A program made the translations under genes and the position numbers. A model generated the notes under the pieces. It searched no databases. It was not told the DNA's origin and saw only the letters and a list, made by a program, of their open reading frames with translations. From Bacillaceae bacterium OF18-1A (lineage in GTDB: Bacteria; Bacillota; Bacilli; Bacillales; Bacillaceae_G), in the NCBI GenBank assembly GCA_027694045.1, contig JAQEWB010000007.1, forward strand, positions 60,923 through 124,922: a stretch of DNA of 64,000 bases, written 5' to 3'. Positions 51,527 through 59,915 of this stretch are shown here, in pieces (position 1 is the first letter of the stretch; each line of letters starts with the position of its first letter).

Positions 51527-52561
51527 ATGAAATCTATGAAAAAAATAGTAAGTAGCTTATTAGCTATTGTATTTCTTTTTAATATTGTAAGCATGAAGGC
51601 AAGCGCCGCAGAAATGAAGTTCGCAGTAACAGCAGTGATCCCTGAAAATCAAGTGGATAAAAATCAAACGTATTTTGATTTAAAAATGGAGCCAGGACAA
51701 AAACAAACGCTTCAAGTACAAATGAAAAATGATACGGATAAAGAAGTAGTCGTAGAAACACATGCGAATGCAGCTATTACAAATAGTAATGGAATTACCG
51801 ATTATAGCGTTATTGATCCTCAACTTGACTCTACTCTTAAAATCCCATTCTCTAAAATTGCTAAAGTACAAAAAGAAACAAAGATCCCTGCAAAAAGTAC
51901 AGTGACATTAGATGTGAATATCGAAATGCCAAATGAATCATTTGATGGTGTTATTTTAGGCGGATTGTATTTTAAGGAAAAAGAAAATGAGAAAGAAAAA
52001 GGAAAATCTGAAAACGTACAGATTTAAAATAAATACGCATATGCAATTGGGGTTGTTTTAAGAGAAACAGATACCCAAGTAAAACCCGATATGAAATTAA
52101 ACGAAGTAAAGCCTGGGCAAGTAAATGCACGTAACGTAGTGACAGCTAACTTACAAAATATCAAGCCAGCGATGTTAAAGAATTTAAGTGTAGATGCGAA
52201 AGTGTATACAGAAAAAGGTGAAAATGTTCTCCATGAAACGAAAAAAGAAAATTTAAGAATGGCGCCAAATTCTAATTTCGATTACGCAATTAGTTGGGAT
52301 AATAAAGCGCTAGAGCCAGGAACATATCGCTTAGAAATGAAAGCAACTGACGGTGATCAGAAGTGGGAATGGACGAAAAAGTTTACGATTGAAGGAAAAG
52401 AAGCAGAGAAGTTAAATGATACAGCCGTAGAAGCTAACAAAGATTATACGTTGTATTATATTATTGGTGGTGTGCTACTGCTTATTGTATTGTTAGTTCT
52501 AGTCTTCTTGTTAGGAAGACGTTCAAAAAAGAAAACAGATGAAGAGAGTAATAACAATTAA
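51527..52561 (+). pseudogene. WxL-interacting protein (DUF916/DUF3324), interrupted by one in-frame stop
   Basis: A single frame runs from ATG 51527 (after TAGGAGGAA) to TAA 52561, but a TAA stands at 52025-52027 and the frame continues unchanged after it. Around the break the sequence reads ...ENVQI-stop-NKYAYAIGVVLRE, where a Lys would fit (AAA to TAA). The first part has a signal peptide and the DUF916 N-domain (FDLKMEPGQKQTLQVQMKND, GVILGGLYF). The second has the DUF3324 domain, a membrane helix (YYIIGGVLLLIVLLVLVFLL) and a basic tail. The intact protein (~344 residues) would be the membrane partner of WxL proteins. This strain likely makes only a truncated, unanchored form, unless there is readthrough or a sequencing error. 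Confidence 0.85.
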
Positions 52562-52601
52562 GTAACATAAAAAAATTGTGTGTAATAATGAACCGTATTC
52601 G

Positions 52602-52640
52602 GAATCATGGACAATAAAAAGTCCATGATTCTGTTTTTTT
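52602..52640 (+). terminator. Terminator of the WxL locus
   Basis: GAATCATGGAC (loop AATAAAAA) GTCCATGATTC then TGTTTTTTT. Confidence 0.85.
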
Positions 52641-52729
52641 ACCATTCTCCGTTAGAATAATAAAACTAATTTTTATTAAATTTAATATAAATCAGCAAGG
52701 CGGTTTAGTATGAAAACATTGCGCACAAA

Positions 52730-52773
52730 CGCAGCAATATTTCGGTGAAACGATAAAATAAATGATTTATAAT
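52730..52773 (+). promoter_or_regulatory. Shared-motif promoter, copy 2
   Basis: CGCA (52730-52733), nine bases, CGGTGAAA (52743-52750), 17 bases, TATAAT (52768-52773). Same layout as 41831-41874. Confidence 0.7.
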
Positions 52774-52779
52774 TATATA

Positions 52780-52966
52780 CAGATGAATGATTTAAATAGT
52801 AGATTAATCTATTTATGCAATGTATTACTTCTCACAAATAGTTTAGTTGTCGCTTCACTTTTGAACCCTATATAAATAAAAAGCAATACACAGTTTTGCA
52901 TAAAGATAATGCTATTTGTTATTCATTAATGAAAACCTCCTTTTTTAAAGGGGGTTTTCATTTTAT
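52780..52966 (+). ncRNA. Putative small RNA A downstream of the WxL locus
   Basis: This ~185-base interval runs from the promoter at 52730-52773 to a strong terminator (GAAAACCTCC / GGGGGTTTTC, 52931-52959, then TTTTATT). It contains no frame with a ribosome site. It is therefore best read as a noncoding transcript under the same type of control as copies 1 and 3. Extent is inferred; no structure family was recognised. Confidence 0.5.
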
Positions 52967-53009
52967 TCAAAAATCTTTTTATATTACCGAAAAGAAAAAT
53001 GTGTTTGTG

Positions 53010-53053
53010 CGAAGAAATTGTTCGGTGAAATGGATTGGATAATGTATTATAGT
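53010..53053 (+). promoter_or_regulatory. Shared-motif promoter, copy 3
   Basis: CGAA (53010-53013), nine bases, CGGTGAAA (53023-53030), 17 bases, TATAGT (53048-53053). It begins right after the terminator of putative small RNA A. Confidence 0.65.
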
Positions 53054-53059
53054 TTAATT

Positions 53060-53366
53060 AAAGGCAAAACTCGCGAGGGCTGGTAACTTAATATATTGCC
53101 TTTTATTAAGTTATTAAGCCAATTTTAGTTATGTCAAGGTAGTGCTGATAGGTAGAATGTTTCGAAAGACAGTCAATTCTTTTTAGTTACAATGAGTAAA
53201 ATAGTCATTTTTTTGCGTTTTAATTCTCGTTAGAAAAGTAAAGGGTAATTCTTAGTGATGAGTTACTCCAATAATAAAAGTCTATATGTTGTCGATATAG
53301 AGATTTTATTTTCCGTTGTTATTGTTGTTAATTATGGAGGGACCTTCTTTGTGAAGGTCCTTTTTT
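53060..53366 (+). ncRNA. Putative structured RNA B between the WxL locus and alsS
   Basis: The ~305-base interval from the copy-3 promoter to the terminator GGACCTTC (loop TTTGT) GAAGGTCC-TTTTTT (53340-53366) has no convincing frame. It contains two competing pairings near the 5' end: AAAGGCAA (53060-53067) with TTGCCTTT (53096-53103), and TAACTTAAT (53083-53091) with ATTAAGTTA (53105-53113), the second extended by GGCT/AGCC. Another hairpin (TCTATAT / ATATAGA) is near 53281-53302. Mutually exclusive stems suggest a switching RNA, but no known class was recognised. Confidence 0.45.
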
Positions 53367-53438
53367 ATGTTTTAATGAAAAAAACGAATTGTAAGCGCAT
53401 CCCCTAATTATTGTCAAAATACTGTCAAATTCATATCG

Positions 53439-53466
53439 TTGGAAAATAATGCATGTGTACTATAAT
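53439..53466 (+). promoter_or_regulatory. alsS-alsD promoter
   Basis: TTGGAA (53439-53444), 16 bases, TATAAT (53461-53466). A cre-like word TGTAAGCGCATCC (53390-53402) lies upstream, with two departures from the CcpA consensus. The 5' UTR has a dyad TTCACC-N14-GGTGAA (about 53479-53504). Confidence 0.5.
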
Positions 53467-53549
53467 GATAACAATACTTCACCAAATTAATTAACTAGGT
53501 GAAATTGAAGTCTTTATTGCACACATTATGAAATAAAGGGATGATTAGT

Positions 53550-55238
53550 TTGAGTACAGGTGTAAAAGCAAACGACGTGAAGGCAAAAACAAAAGGAGCA
53601 GATCTTGTTGTTGATTGTTTAATTAAACAAGGTGTTACACATGTTTTCGGTATTCCAGGAGCGAAGATTGACTCTGTATTTGATGTATTGCAAGAAAGAG
53701 GCCCGGAGTTAATTGTTTGTCGTCATGAACAGAACGCAGCATTTATGGCAGCGGCTGTTGGTAGGTTAACAGGGAAACCGGGTGTATGTCTTGTAACTTC
53801 AGGACCAGGGACATCGAATTTAGCGACGGGTCTTGTTACTGCGAATGCGGAGAGTGATCCCGTTGTTGCTTTAGCTGGTGCAGTACCGCGTACGGATCGA
53901 TTAAAACGTACGCATCAATCAATGGATAATGCTGCACTATTCGAACCAATCACAAAATATAGCGTAGAAGTAGAGCATCCGGATAATGTGCCAGAAGCAT
54001 TAAGTAATGCATTTCGAAGTGCGACTTCCACAAATCCAGGAGCTACTTTAGTAAGTCTTCCGCAAGATGTTATGACGGCGGAAACGAATGTAGAGTCTAT
54101 CGGTGCGCTTTCTAAGCCACAGCTTGGAATCGCTCCCACACATGATATTACATATGTAGTAGAAAAAATAAAAGCAGCGAAATTACCAGTTATTTTACTC
54201 GGTATGAGAGCGAGCACAAATGAAGTGACGAAAGCTGTTCGTGAATTAATTGCGGATACAGAGCTTCCTGTCGTTGAAACATATCAAGCAGCTGGTGCAA
54301 TTTCACGTGAGTTAGAAGATCATTTCTTCGGCCGCGTTGGATTATTCCGTAATCAACCAGGTGATATTTTACTAGAAGAAGCAGACCTTGTCATTTCTAT
54401 CGGTTATGATCCAATTGAGTACGATCCGAAGTTCTGGAATAAGGTTGGAGATAGAACGATTATTCATCTTGATGACCACCAAGCAGATATCGACCATGAT
54501 TACCAACCAGAACGTGAATTAGTTGGTGATATTGCTTTAACTGTAAATAGTATTGCAGAGAAATTACCGAAACTTGTATTAAGTACGAAATCAGAAGCAG
54601 TGTTAGAACGATTACGCGCAAAATTATCAGAACAAGCAGAAGTTCCAAATCGTGCTTCAGAAGGTGTTACGCATCCACTTCAAGTGATTCGTACACTTCG
54701 TTCTTTAATTGATGATGATACAACTGTTACGTGTGACATCGGTTCCCATTATATTTGGATGGCAAGATGTTTCCGTTCTTATGAACCACGTAGACTACTA
54801 TTTAGTAACGGTATGCAAACGTTAGGTGTTGCACTTCCTTGGGCAATCGCTGCTACGTTAGTAGAACCAGGTAAAAAAGTAGTTTCCGTATCAGGTGACG
54901 GTGGTTTCTTATTCTCAGCGATGGAGTTAGAAACAGCGGTTCGTTTAAATGCACCAATTGTACATCTTGTTTGGAGAGACGGCACATATGATATGGTTGC
55001 CTTCCAACAAATGATGAAATACGGTAGAACATCAGCTACAGCGTTCGGTGATGTTGATATTGTAAAATATGCGGAAAGCTTCGGTGCGACAGGTCTTCGC
55101 GTTAATGCACCTGATGAATTAGAAGATGTATTAAAAACAGCGTTAGCGGCAGACGGTCCTGTTATTATCGATATTCCAATCGATTACCGTGACAACATTA
55201 AATTAAGCGAAAAATTATTACCAAACCAATTGAACTAA
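53550..55238 (+). CDS. alsS: Acetolactate synthase, catabolic (AlsS)
   Basis: TTG 53550 after AAAGGGATGA gives 562 residues; ATG 53541 is too close to the ribosome site. It is a ThDP enzyme that condenses two pyruvates to acetolactate for acetoin formation. N-terminal domain: [14 protein letters not shown], with the catalytic Glu region [12 protein letters not shown]. The central domain follows, and the C-terminal ThDP-binding motif is [18 protein letters not shown]. It lacks a regulatory subunit partner and ends 16 bases before alsD, the standard catabolic acetoin pair. No alsR gene is adjacent. Confidence 0.94.
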   Translation: MSTGVKANDVKAKTKGADLVVDCLIKQGVTHVFGIPGAKIDSVFDVLQERGPELIVCRHEQNAAFMAAAVGRLTGKPGVCLVTSGPGTSNLATGLVTANAESDPVVALAGAVPRTDRLKRTHQSMDNAALFEPITKYSVEVEHPDNVPEALSNAFRSATSTNPGATLVSLPQDVMTAETNVESIGALSKPQLGIAPTHDITYVVEKIKAAKLPVILLGMRASTNEVTKAVRELIADTELPVVETYQAAGAISRELEDHFFGRVGLFRNQPGDILLEEADLVISIGYDPIEYDPKFWNKVGDRTIIHLDDHQADIDHDYQPERELVGDIALTVNSIAEKLPKLVLSTKSEAVLERLRAKLSEQAEVPNRASEGVTHPLQVIRTLRSLIDDDTTVTCDIGSHYIWMARCFRSYEPRRLLFSNGMQTLGVALPWAIAATLVEPGKKVVSVSGDGGFLFSAMELETAVRLNAPIVHLVWRDGTYDMVAFQQMMKYGRTSATAFGDVDIVKYAESFGATGLRVNAPDELEDVLKTALAADGPVIIDIPIDYRDNIKLSEKLLPNQLN

Positions 55239-55254
55239 TGGAGGCAGACTTGAG

Positions 55255-56013
55255 ATGACTGTTGCGCAATTCATTGATATTGATGCAAAAAGAACGAAAA
55301 CGAGTAATGAAGTATATCAAACATCTACAATGCTTGCATTATTAGATGGTGTATATGATGGTGTGATTCATTTTGAGGAACTGAAAGAACATGGTGATTT
55401 CGGCATCGGCACATTTGATCAATTAGATGGTGAAATGATCGCGTTTGATAACGAATTTTATCATTTACGTTCAGACGGTTCAGCGGAAAAAGTAGAGCCA
55501 GAAGAAACAACGCCATTTGCGACTGTAACGTTTTTTGAAAAAGAAATGAGTTATCGAGTAGAGCGTCCGATGAATCGTGAAGAAGTGGAAGCATTATTAC
55601 ATGAATTAATGCCGAGTAAAAACTTGTTTTATGCGATTCGAATGGATGGTACGTTCCGCGAAGTAAGAACGAGAACTGTTCCAAGACAAGAAAAACCGTA
55701 TACGCCGCTCGTTGAAGTGACGAAATCACAACCAATCTTTTCATTTAAAAATACAGAAGGTACGCTAGCTGGATTTTGGACACCAGATTATGCGCAAGGT
55801 ATTGGTGTAGCTGGTTTCCATTTACATTATATTGATGATGAAAGAAGCGGGGGCGGGCATGTCTTCGACTATGTGGTCGAAAATTGTACGATCCAAATTT
55901 GTCAAAAAGCTCATATGCATTTAGCACTCCCAGAAACAGCTGATTTTATGACAGCCGAATTATCGAGAGAAAACTTAGAGGATAATATTGCGACCGCGGA
56001 AGGGGCGGAGTAA
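55255..56013 (+). CDS. alsD: Alpha-acetolactate decarboxylase (AlsD)
   Basis: 252 residues, ATG after ATGGAGGC. It converts acetolactate to acetoin, completing the pathway begun by AlsS in the cytoplasm. Family features: TSTMLALLDGVYDGVIHFEE and GDFGIGTFDQLDGEM near the N-terminus. The zinc-binding region is GFHLHYIDDERSGGGHVFDY (His-x-His plus a later His). Fermentation and low pH are the usual induction conditions, though no control element is proven here. A terminator follows directly. Confidence 0.94.
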   Translation: MTVAQFIDIDAKRTKTSNEVYQTSTMLALLDGVYDGVIHFEELKEHGDFGIGTFDQLDGEMIAFDNEFYHLRSDGSAEKVEPEETTPFATVTFFEKEMSYRVERPMNREEVEALLHELMPSKNLFYAIRMDGTFREVRTRTVPRQEKPYTPLVEVTKSQPIFSFKNTEGTLAGFWTPDYAQGIGVAGFHLHYIDDERSGGGHVFDYVVENCTIQICQKAHMHLALPETADFMTAELSRENLEDNIATAEGAE

Positions 56014-56045
56014 AAAGGGAAGCCGATTCGGCTTCCCTTTTATTT
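56013..56045. terminator. Terminator of alsSD
   Basis: AAAAGGGAAGCCG (loop ATT) CGGCTTCCCTTTT followed by ATTTT; also positioned to end the converging gene at 56050. Confidence 0.88.
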
Positions 56046-56049
56046 TGGA

Positions 56050-56403
56050 TTAATCCCGATATGCGGAACAATGTTCATCAGAAATGAAATAGTTCTCTTT
56101 ACCAGTTAAGGCTGATACTTCTACTAATTGATGTCCAAGCCCATCCCATACTGTAACAGTATATAAGGAGGACCATTTAATATTCCCGCGAGCGAGTCGG
56201 AAAGAATAATAGTCGTTATCTGTTGTTACTAAAACTTTGTTATAAATAATATTTTTCGTTTTTTTATTTTGTAAAATAAGGACATAGTCTAGTTTATCTT
56301 CTTTCGGAATCTGTAGTATTCTTGCTACAAACATTCCATTAGGATTTTTCTTCGTTTTATATATTTTTTCTGATTCTATTTTTAGTTCAGGTTTGCCCCT
56401 CAT
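56050..56403 (-). CDS. Hypothetical 117-residue protein
   Basis: ATG 56403 follows AAAGGGAGAG. No signal peptide or membrane segment; the protein is basic and beta-strand-like (DKLDYVLILQNKKTKNIIYN, YTVTVWDGLGHQLVEVSAL). I do not recognise the family. It lies 21 bases downstream of the DNA glycosylase gene on the same strand, so the two are probably cotranscribed. Confidence 0.7.
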   Translation of the reverse strand: MRGKPELKIESEKIYKTKKNPNGMFVARILQIPKEDKLDYVLILQNKKTKNIIYNKVLVTTDNDYYSFRLARGNIKWSSLYTVTVWDGLGHQLVEVSALTGKENYFISDEHCSAYRD

Positions 56404-56424
56404 AGTCTCTCCCTTTACATCGAT

Positions 56425-57042
56425 TTATTTCTTTGAAACAAACCGATGCCCTTCATAATAAAACCGCCATGGATAATGTACAGCTTCTTCTGCATAGTCG
56501 ATGTTAATGCGAGGTCCTGCGGTTATTTTATATTGTGAGGATATATGTTCTTTTTCTGGAACGAGTTCAATATGTAACGTATCACTTTGTAATGATACGC
56601 CTCGTTCTTTTAAAGTAATCCCGAGTGCACGGCATAGTTTGCCAGGACCGTTTGTTAAATTTTTGTATTGTGCTTTTGTAATTTCAGTTTTGTTGAAGCG
56701 TGCGAGTTTTATTTCTTCTATTCCATCTACAGGTTCAAGTGCACGAATGAGAACGCCTTGCGGGGTGCCAGCTGGTGCTGTAATTACGTTAAAACAATGG
56801 TACATACCGTAAATTAAATATACGTAAGCATGGCCAGGTTCGCCAAACATGACTTCTGTACGATCTGTTCGTCTGCCGCCATAACTATGTGCGGCCTTAT
56901 CGTCTGGCCCTTTGTATGCTTCTACTTCTACAATGATTCCACTTCGCTTTATTCCGTCTACAATATGAACAAGTTTTTGCCCGAGTAATTTTTTTGCGAC
57001 TTCTAACGTATCGCCTTCATAAAAAGAAGGTGGTGCTTGCAT
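56425..57042 (-). CDS. DNA-3-methyladenine glycosylase (AAG/MPG type)
   Basis: 205 residues, the usual size. It removes alkylated or deaminated purines in base-excision repair. Key features: [20 protein letters not shown] near the N-terminus, the active-site Glu in [40 protein letters not shown] and [15 protein letters not shown] 57042 follows AAAGGGGA. It shares the strand and probably a transcript with the hypothetical gene at 56050. The divergent yhaX starts 135 bases away. Confidence 0.93.
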   Translation of the reverse strand: MQAPPSFYEGDTLEVAKKLLGQKLVHIVDGIKRSGIIVEVEAYKGPDDKAAHSYGGRRTDRTEVMFGEPGHAYVYLIYGMYHCFNVITAPAGTPQGVLIRALEPVDGIEEIKLARFNKTEITKAQYKNLTNGPGKLCRALGITLKERGVSLQSDTLHIELVPEKEHISSQYKITAGPRINIDYAEEAVHYPWRFYYEGHRFVSKK

Positions 57043-57176
57043 TGTACTATCCCCTTTACCAGTTGTATATGTATATAGTAAACCAAATTTTCAGTAGTAA
57101 TTCTAACTCGTTCTATTTGCTACAGTTATTTCATAAATTATGGATAGAGTACAACAGCGAAGAGGGGGAGTGCGAC

Positions 57177-58046
57177 ATGATTTATCGCTTACTAGCTCTT
57201 AATATAGATGGGACACTACTATACAACAACGGAAAAATTGCAAAAGGACTACGGGAAACAATTGAATTTGTAAAAAGAAAAGATGTATACGTTACATTAT
57301 TTACGAGCCGTAATTTTCAATCTGCTCATAAAGTGGCAAAGGCGTTAAAATTAGATTCTATATTAGTGACACACGGTGGTGCTTTCGTTTCAGCAACGTT
57401 AGATAAGCCGTACGTTCAAAGAAGGCTTTCTGAGGAAAAGACTTTTAATATTGTGCAAGTATTGGAGCACTTTGATTGTAACGTACGCATTTCGCATGAG
57501 CGGTTTTCAATCGGAAACCGGGAGAGAAATACACCAAACTTAATTGCGCGTACTGTATTATCAAGTGCTGATCCGTTATTTTATCCAGTTCAATTTGTAG
57601 ATTCATTAGGTGATGCGCTTCGTGATCATCCAGTAGCAGCACCAAAAATTGATGTTGTTTTCCAAAGTAAAGGTGAAAAAGAAAGAGGATTGAATACGCT
57701 AAGAAAAGCGTTTAAAGATATAGAGTATGTTGAGTGTGATTCAAAACGAATAGAAATTTTGCCACAAAATGTATCGAAGTTGCGCGGATTACAATTGCTT
57801 GGAGAGCATTTAAATATTTCGTTAAACGAGATGGTTGCGATAGGAGATAGCATGGAAGATTTAGAAGTAATTGAAAATGTAGGACTTGGGGTAGCGATGG
57901 GGAATGCGCCTGTAGAGGTAAAGCAGGCGGCTGACTGGATTACGCGTTCGAATAGTGAGAACGGTGTAGAGTATATGATTAAAGAACATTTCCGTAAGCA
58001 ATTCCCGCTCCCATTTTTGAAGAATCATAAGCATTTGCGAAAATAA
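57177..58046 (+). CDS. yhaX: YhaX-like HAD-family (Cof-type) protein
   Basis: ATG 57177 is preceded by AGAGGGGGAG; longer in-frame extension into the glycosylase gene is rejected. 289 residues with HAD/Cof landmarks: LLALNIDGTLL at the N-terminus, VTLFTSRNFQSAHK (motif II), and VAIGDSMEDLEVIENVGLGVAMGNAP near the C-terminus. The usual nucleophile Asp of DxDGT is replaced by Asn (NIDGT), as I recall for B. subtilis YhaX, so ordinary phosphatase activity is doubtful. Its position next to hemZ matches B. subtilis. B. subtilis yhaX is a sporulation gene. Confidence 0.85.
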   Translation: MIYRLLALNIDGTLLYNNGKIAKGLRETIEFVKRKDVYVTLFTSRNFQSAHKVAKALKLDSILVTHGGAFVSATLDKPYVQRRLSEEKTFNIVQVLEHFDCNVRISHERFSIGNRERNTPNLIARTVLSSADPLFYPVQFVDSLGDALRDHPVAAPKIDVVFQSKGEKERGLNTLRKAFKDIEYVECDSKRIEILPQNVSKLRGLQLLGEHLNISLNEMVAIGDSMEDLEVIENVGLGVAMGNAPVEVKQAADWITRSNSENGVEYMIKEHFRKQFPLPFLKNHKHLRK

Positions 58047-58052
58047 TGAAAG

Positions 58053-58083
58053 AAAAACGTAGCGTTTTTGCTACGTTTTTTCT
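58053..58083 (+). terminator. Terminator of yhaX
   Basis: AAAACGTAGC (loop GTTTTT) GCTACGTTTT followed by TTCTT. Confidence 0.8.
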
Positions 58084-58182
58084 TGTTTAACTATGAGATG
58101 GAAATAAGGTAAAACCTTCTGTATTGACCTGTAAACGCCCTTCAAGTAAACTAAAGAGAGTTTGCAAATGAAAAGGTGATAA

Positions 58183-59673
58183 ATGTTGTTAATTTCAATT
58201 AAAACGTTACAAGATGATCGTTTTTTACGTCCGCTACAAAATATTGGCGGCTTATTTTTTGAAGATAGCACGATTGGATTTGAACAAGAGGAAGCAAATC
58301 TTATCGTTGATATACACATTGAAGAGAATGTGAAAGCATCAGCTCGTTTAACAGATGTTGCAACTGGAAATGTGTATGAAGAAACATTCGCGAAAGACTT
58401 ATCTGCTTTCACAGATGAAAAAGAGCGTATGAAGCAAGTGAAACATGTTGTTTCTTATGTATATCTTTCTGTTCTTCAGCAGCTAACAGGTCTTGAACAA
58501 AGCTGGGGTATTTTAACGGGAGTACGTCCGACGAAACTTCTTCATAAAATGCTTCAAAATGGTATGACAAAAGAAGAAGCGCACCAAGAGCTTCGTGAAA
58601 GTTATTTAATTCATGAAGAGAAAATCGAACTTCTTCAGCGCATTGTTGATTGCCAATTAGCAGTTGTTCCGGATTTATACCGTTTGAAAGAGGAAGTAAG
58701 TATTTATATCGGTATACCATTCTGCCCGACGAAATGTGCATACTGCACATTCCCAGCCTACGCAATTAATGGACGCCAAGGATCAGTTGATTCGTTCTTA
58801 GGTGGTTTACATTATGAAGTTCGTGAAATTGGTAAGTTTTTAAAAGAAAAAGGTGTGACAGTTACGACGATCTATTACGGCGGCGGTACACCGACGAGTA
58901 TTACAGCAGAAGAGATGGATATGCTGTATGAAGAAATGTATGAAGCGTTCCCTGATGTGAAAAATGTGCGTGAAGTAACAGTTGAGGCAGGTCGCCCAGA
59001 TACGATTACGCCAGCGAAGCTAGAAGTGTTAAATAAATGGAACATTGACCGTATTAGTATTAATCCGCAGTCATACCATCAAGAAACATTGAAAGCAATT
59101 GGACGTCATCATACGGTAGAAGAAACAATTGAGAAGTACCATTTAGCTCGTGAAATGGGAATGAACAATATTAATATGGACTTAATTATCGGTCTTCCTG
59201 GTGAAGGGTTAGATATCTTCAAGCATACGTTAGATGAAACAGAAAAGTTAATGCCAGAATCATTAACAGTTCATACGTTATCATTTAAACGTGCTTCTGA
59301 AATGACGCAAAACAAACGTAAATATAAAGTAGCAGGTCGCGAAGAAATTACAGCGATGATGCATGAAGCTGAAGAGTGGACACAAAAGCATAATTACGTA
59401 CCATATTACCTATATCGTCAAAAGAATATTTTAGGTAACTTAGAGAACGTTGGTTATGCAATGCCGACGCAAGAAAGTATTTACAACATTGTTATTATGG
59501 AAGAAGTACAATCGATTATTGGACTTGGGTGCGGTGCATCAAGTAAGTTTGTTCACCCGAAAACAGGTGCAATTACGCACTTCGCCAATCCGAAAGATCC
59601 AAAATCATATAACGATGGCTTCGTAAAATATACAGAAGACAAACTGAAAATTTTAGAAGAGCTATTTGTATAA
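58183..59673 (+). CDS. hemZ: HemZ, radical-SAM coproporphyrinogen-III-oxidase-like
   Basis: 496 residues, ATG after GAAAAGGTG. After a ~165-residue N-terminal domain comes the radical SAM cluster motif IGIPFCPTKCAYCTF (Cys-x3-Cys-x2-Cys). YYGGGTPTSITAEE, RISINPQSYHQETLKAIGR and MDLIIGLPGEG follow, as in the HemN/HemZ family. HemZ is annotated as an oxygen-independent coproporphyrinogen III oxidase-like enzyme; some family members instead handle heme. Synteny with yhaX supports the name. It stands alone with a terminator. Confidence 0.92.
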   Translation: MLLISIKTLQDDRFLRPLQNIGGLFFEDSTIGFEQEEANLIVDIHIEENVKASARLTDVATGNVYEETFAKDLSAFTDEKERMKQVKHVVSYVYLSVLQQLTGLEQSWGILTGVRPTKLLHKMLQNGMTKEEAHQELRESYLIHEEKIELLQRIVDCQLAVVPDLYRLKEEVSIYIGIPFCPTKCAYCTFPAYAINGRQGSVDSFLGGLHYEVREIGKFLKEKGVTVTTIYYGGGTPTSITAEEMDMLYEEMYEAFPDVKNVREVTVEAGRPDTITPAKLEVLNKWNIDRISINPQSYHQETLKAIGRHHTVEETIEKYHLAREMGMNNINMDLIIGLPGEGLDIFKHTLDETEKLMPESLTVHTLSFKRASEMTQNKRKYKVAGREEITAMMHEAEEWTQKHNYVPYYLYRQKNILGNLENVGYAMPTQESIYNIVIMEEVQSIIGLGCGASSKFVHPKTGAITHFANPKDPKSYNDGFVKYTEDKLKILEELFV

Positions 59674-59679
59674 GAAGAG

Positions 59680-59713
59680 GGGGCTGTTCCAAATCGGGAC
59701 AGCTTCTTTTTTA
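59680..59713 (+). terminator. Terminator of hemZ
   Basis: GGCTGTTCC (loop AAATC) GGGACAGCT followed by TCTTTTTT. Confidence 0.82.
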
Positions 59714-59915
59714 TATTGTCAGTTTTTGTCGGTAAGTCGATATATTCGAAAAATCGCCGATATAATTTCATTTACCGAGAAGTGGATCAAAAATACTTTC
59801 ATTTGTAAAACGATGTCGATAATAATCAGAAAAATTAGTCAAATTATTAGAGGACAATGTCTACTTATAGACGAAATGATAGAATTATGAAAGAGAAAAG
59901 GGGGAAAATGTTGGC

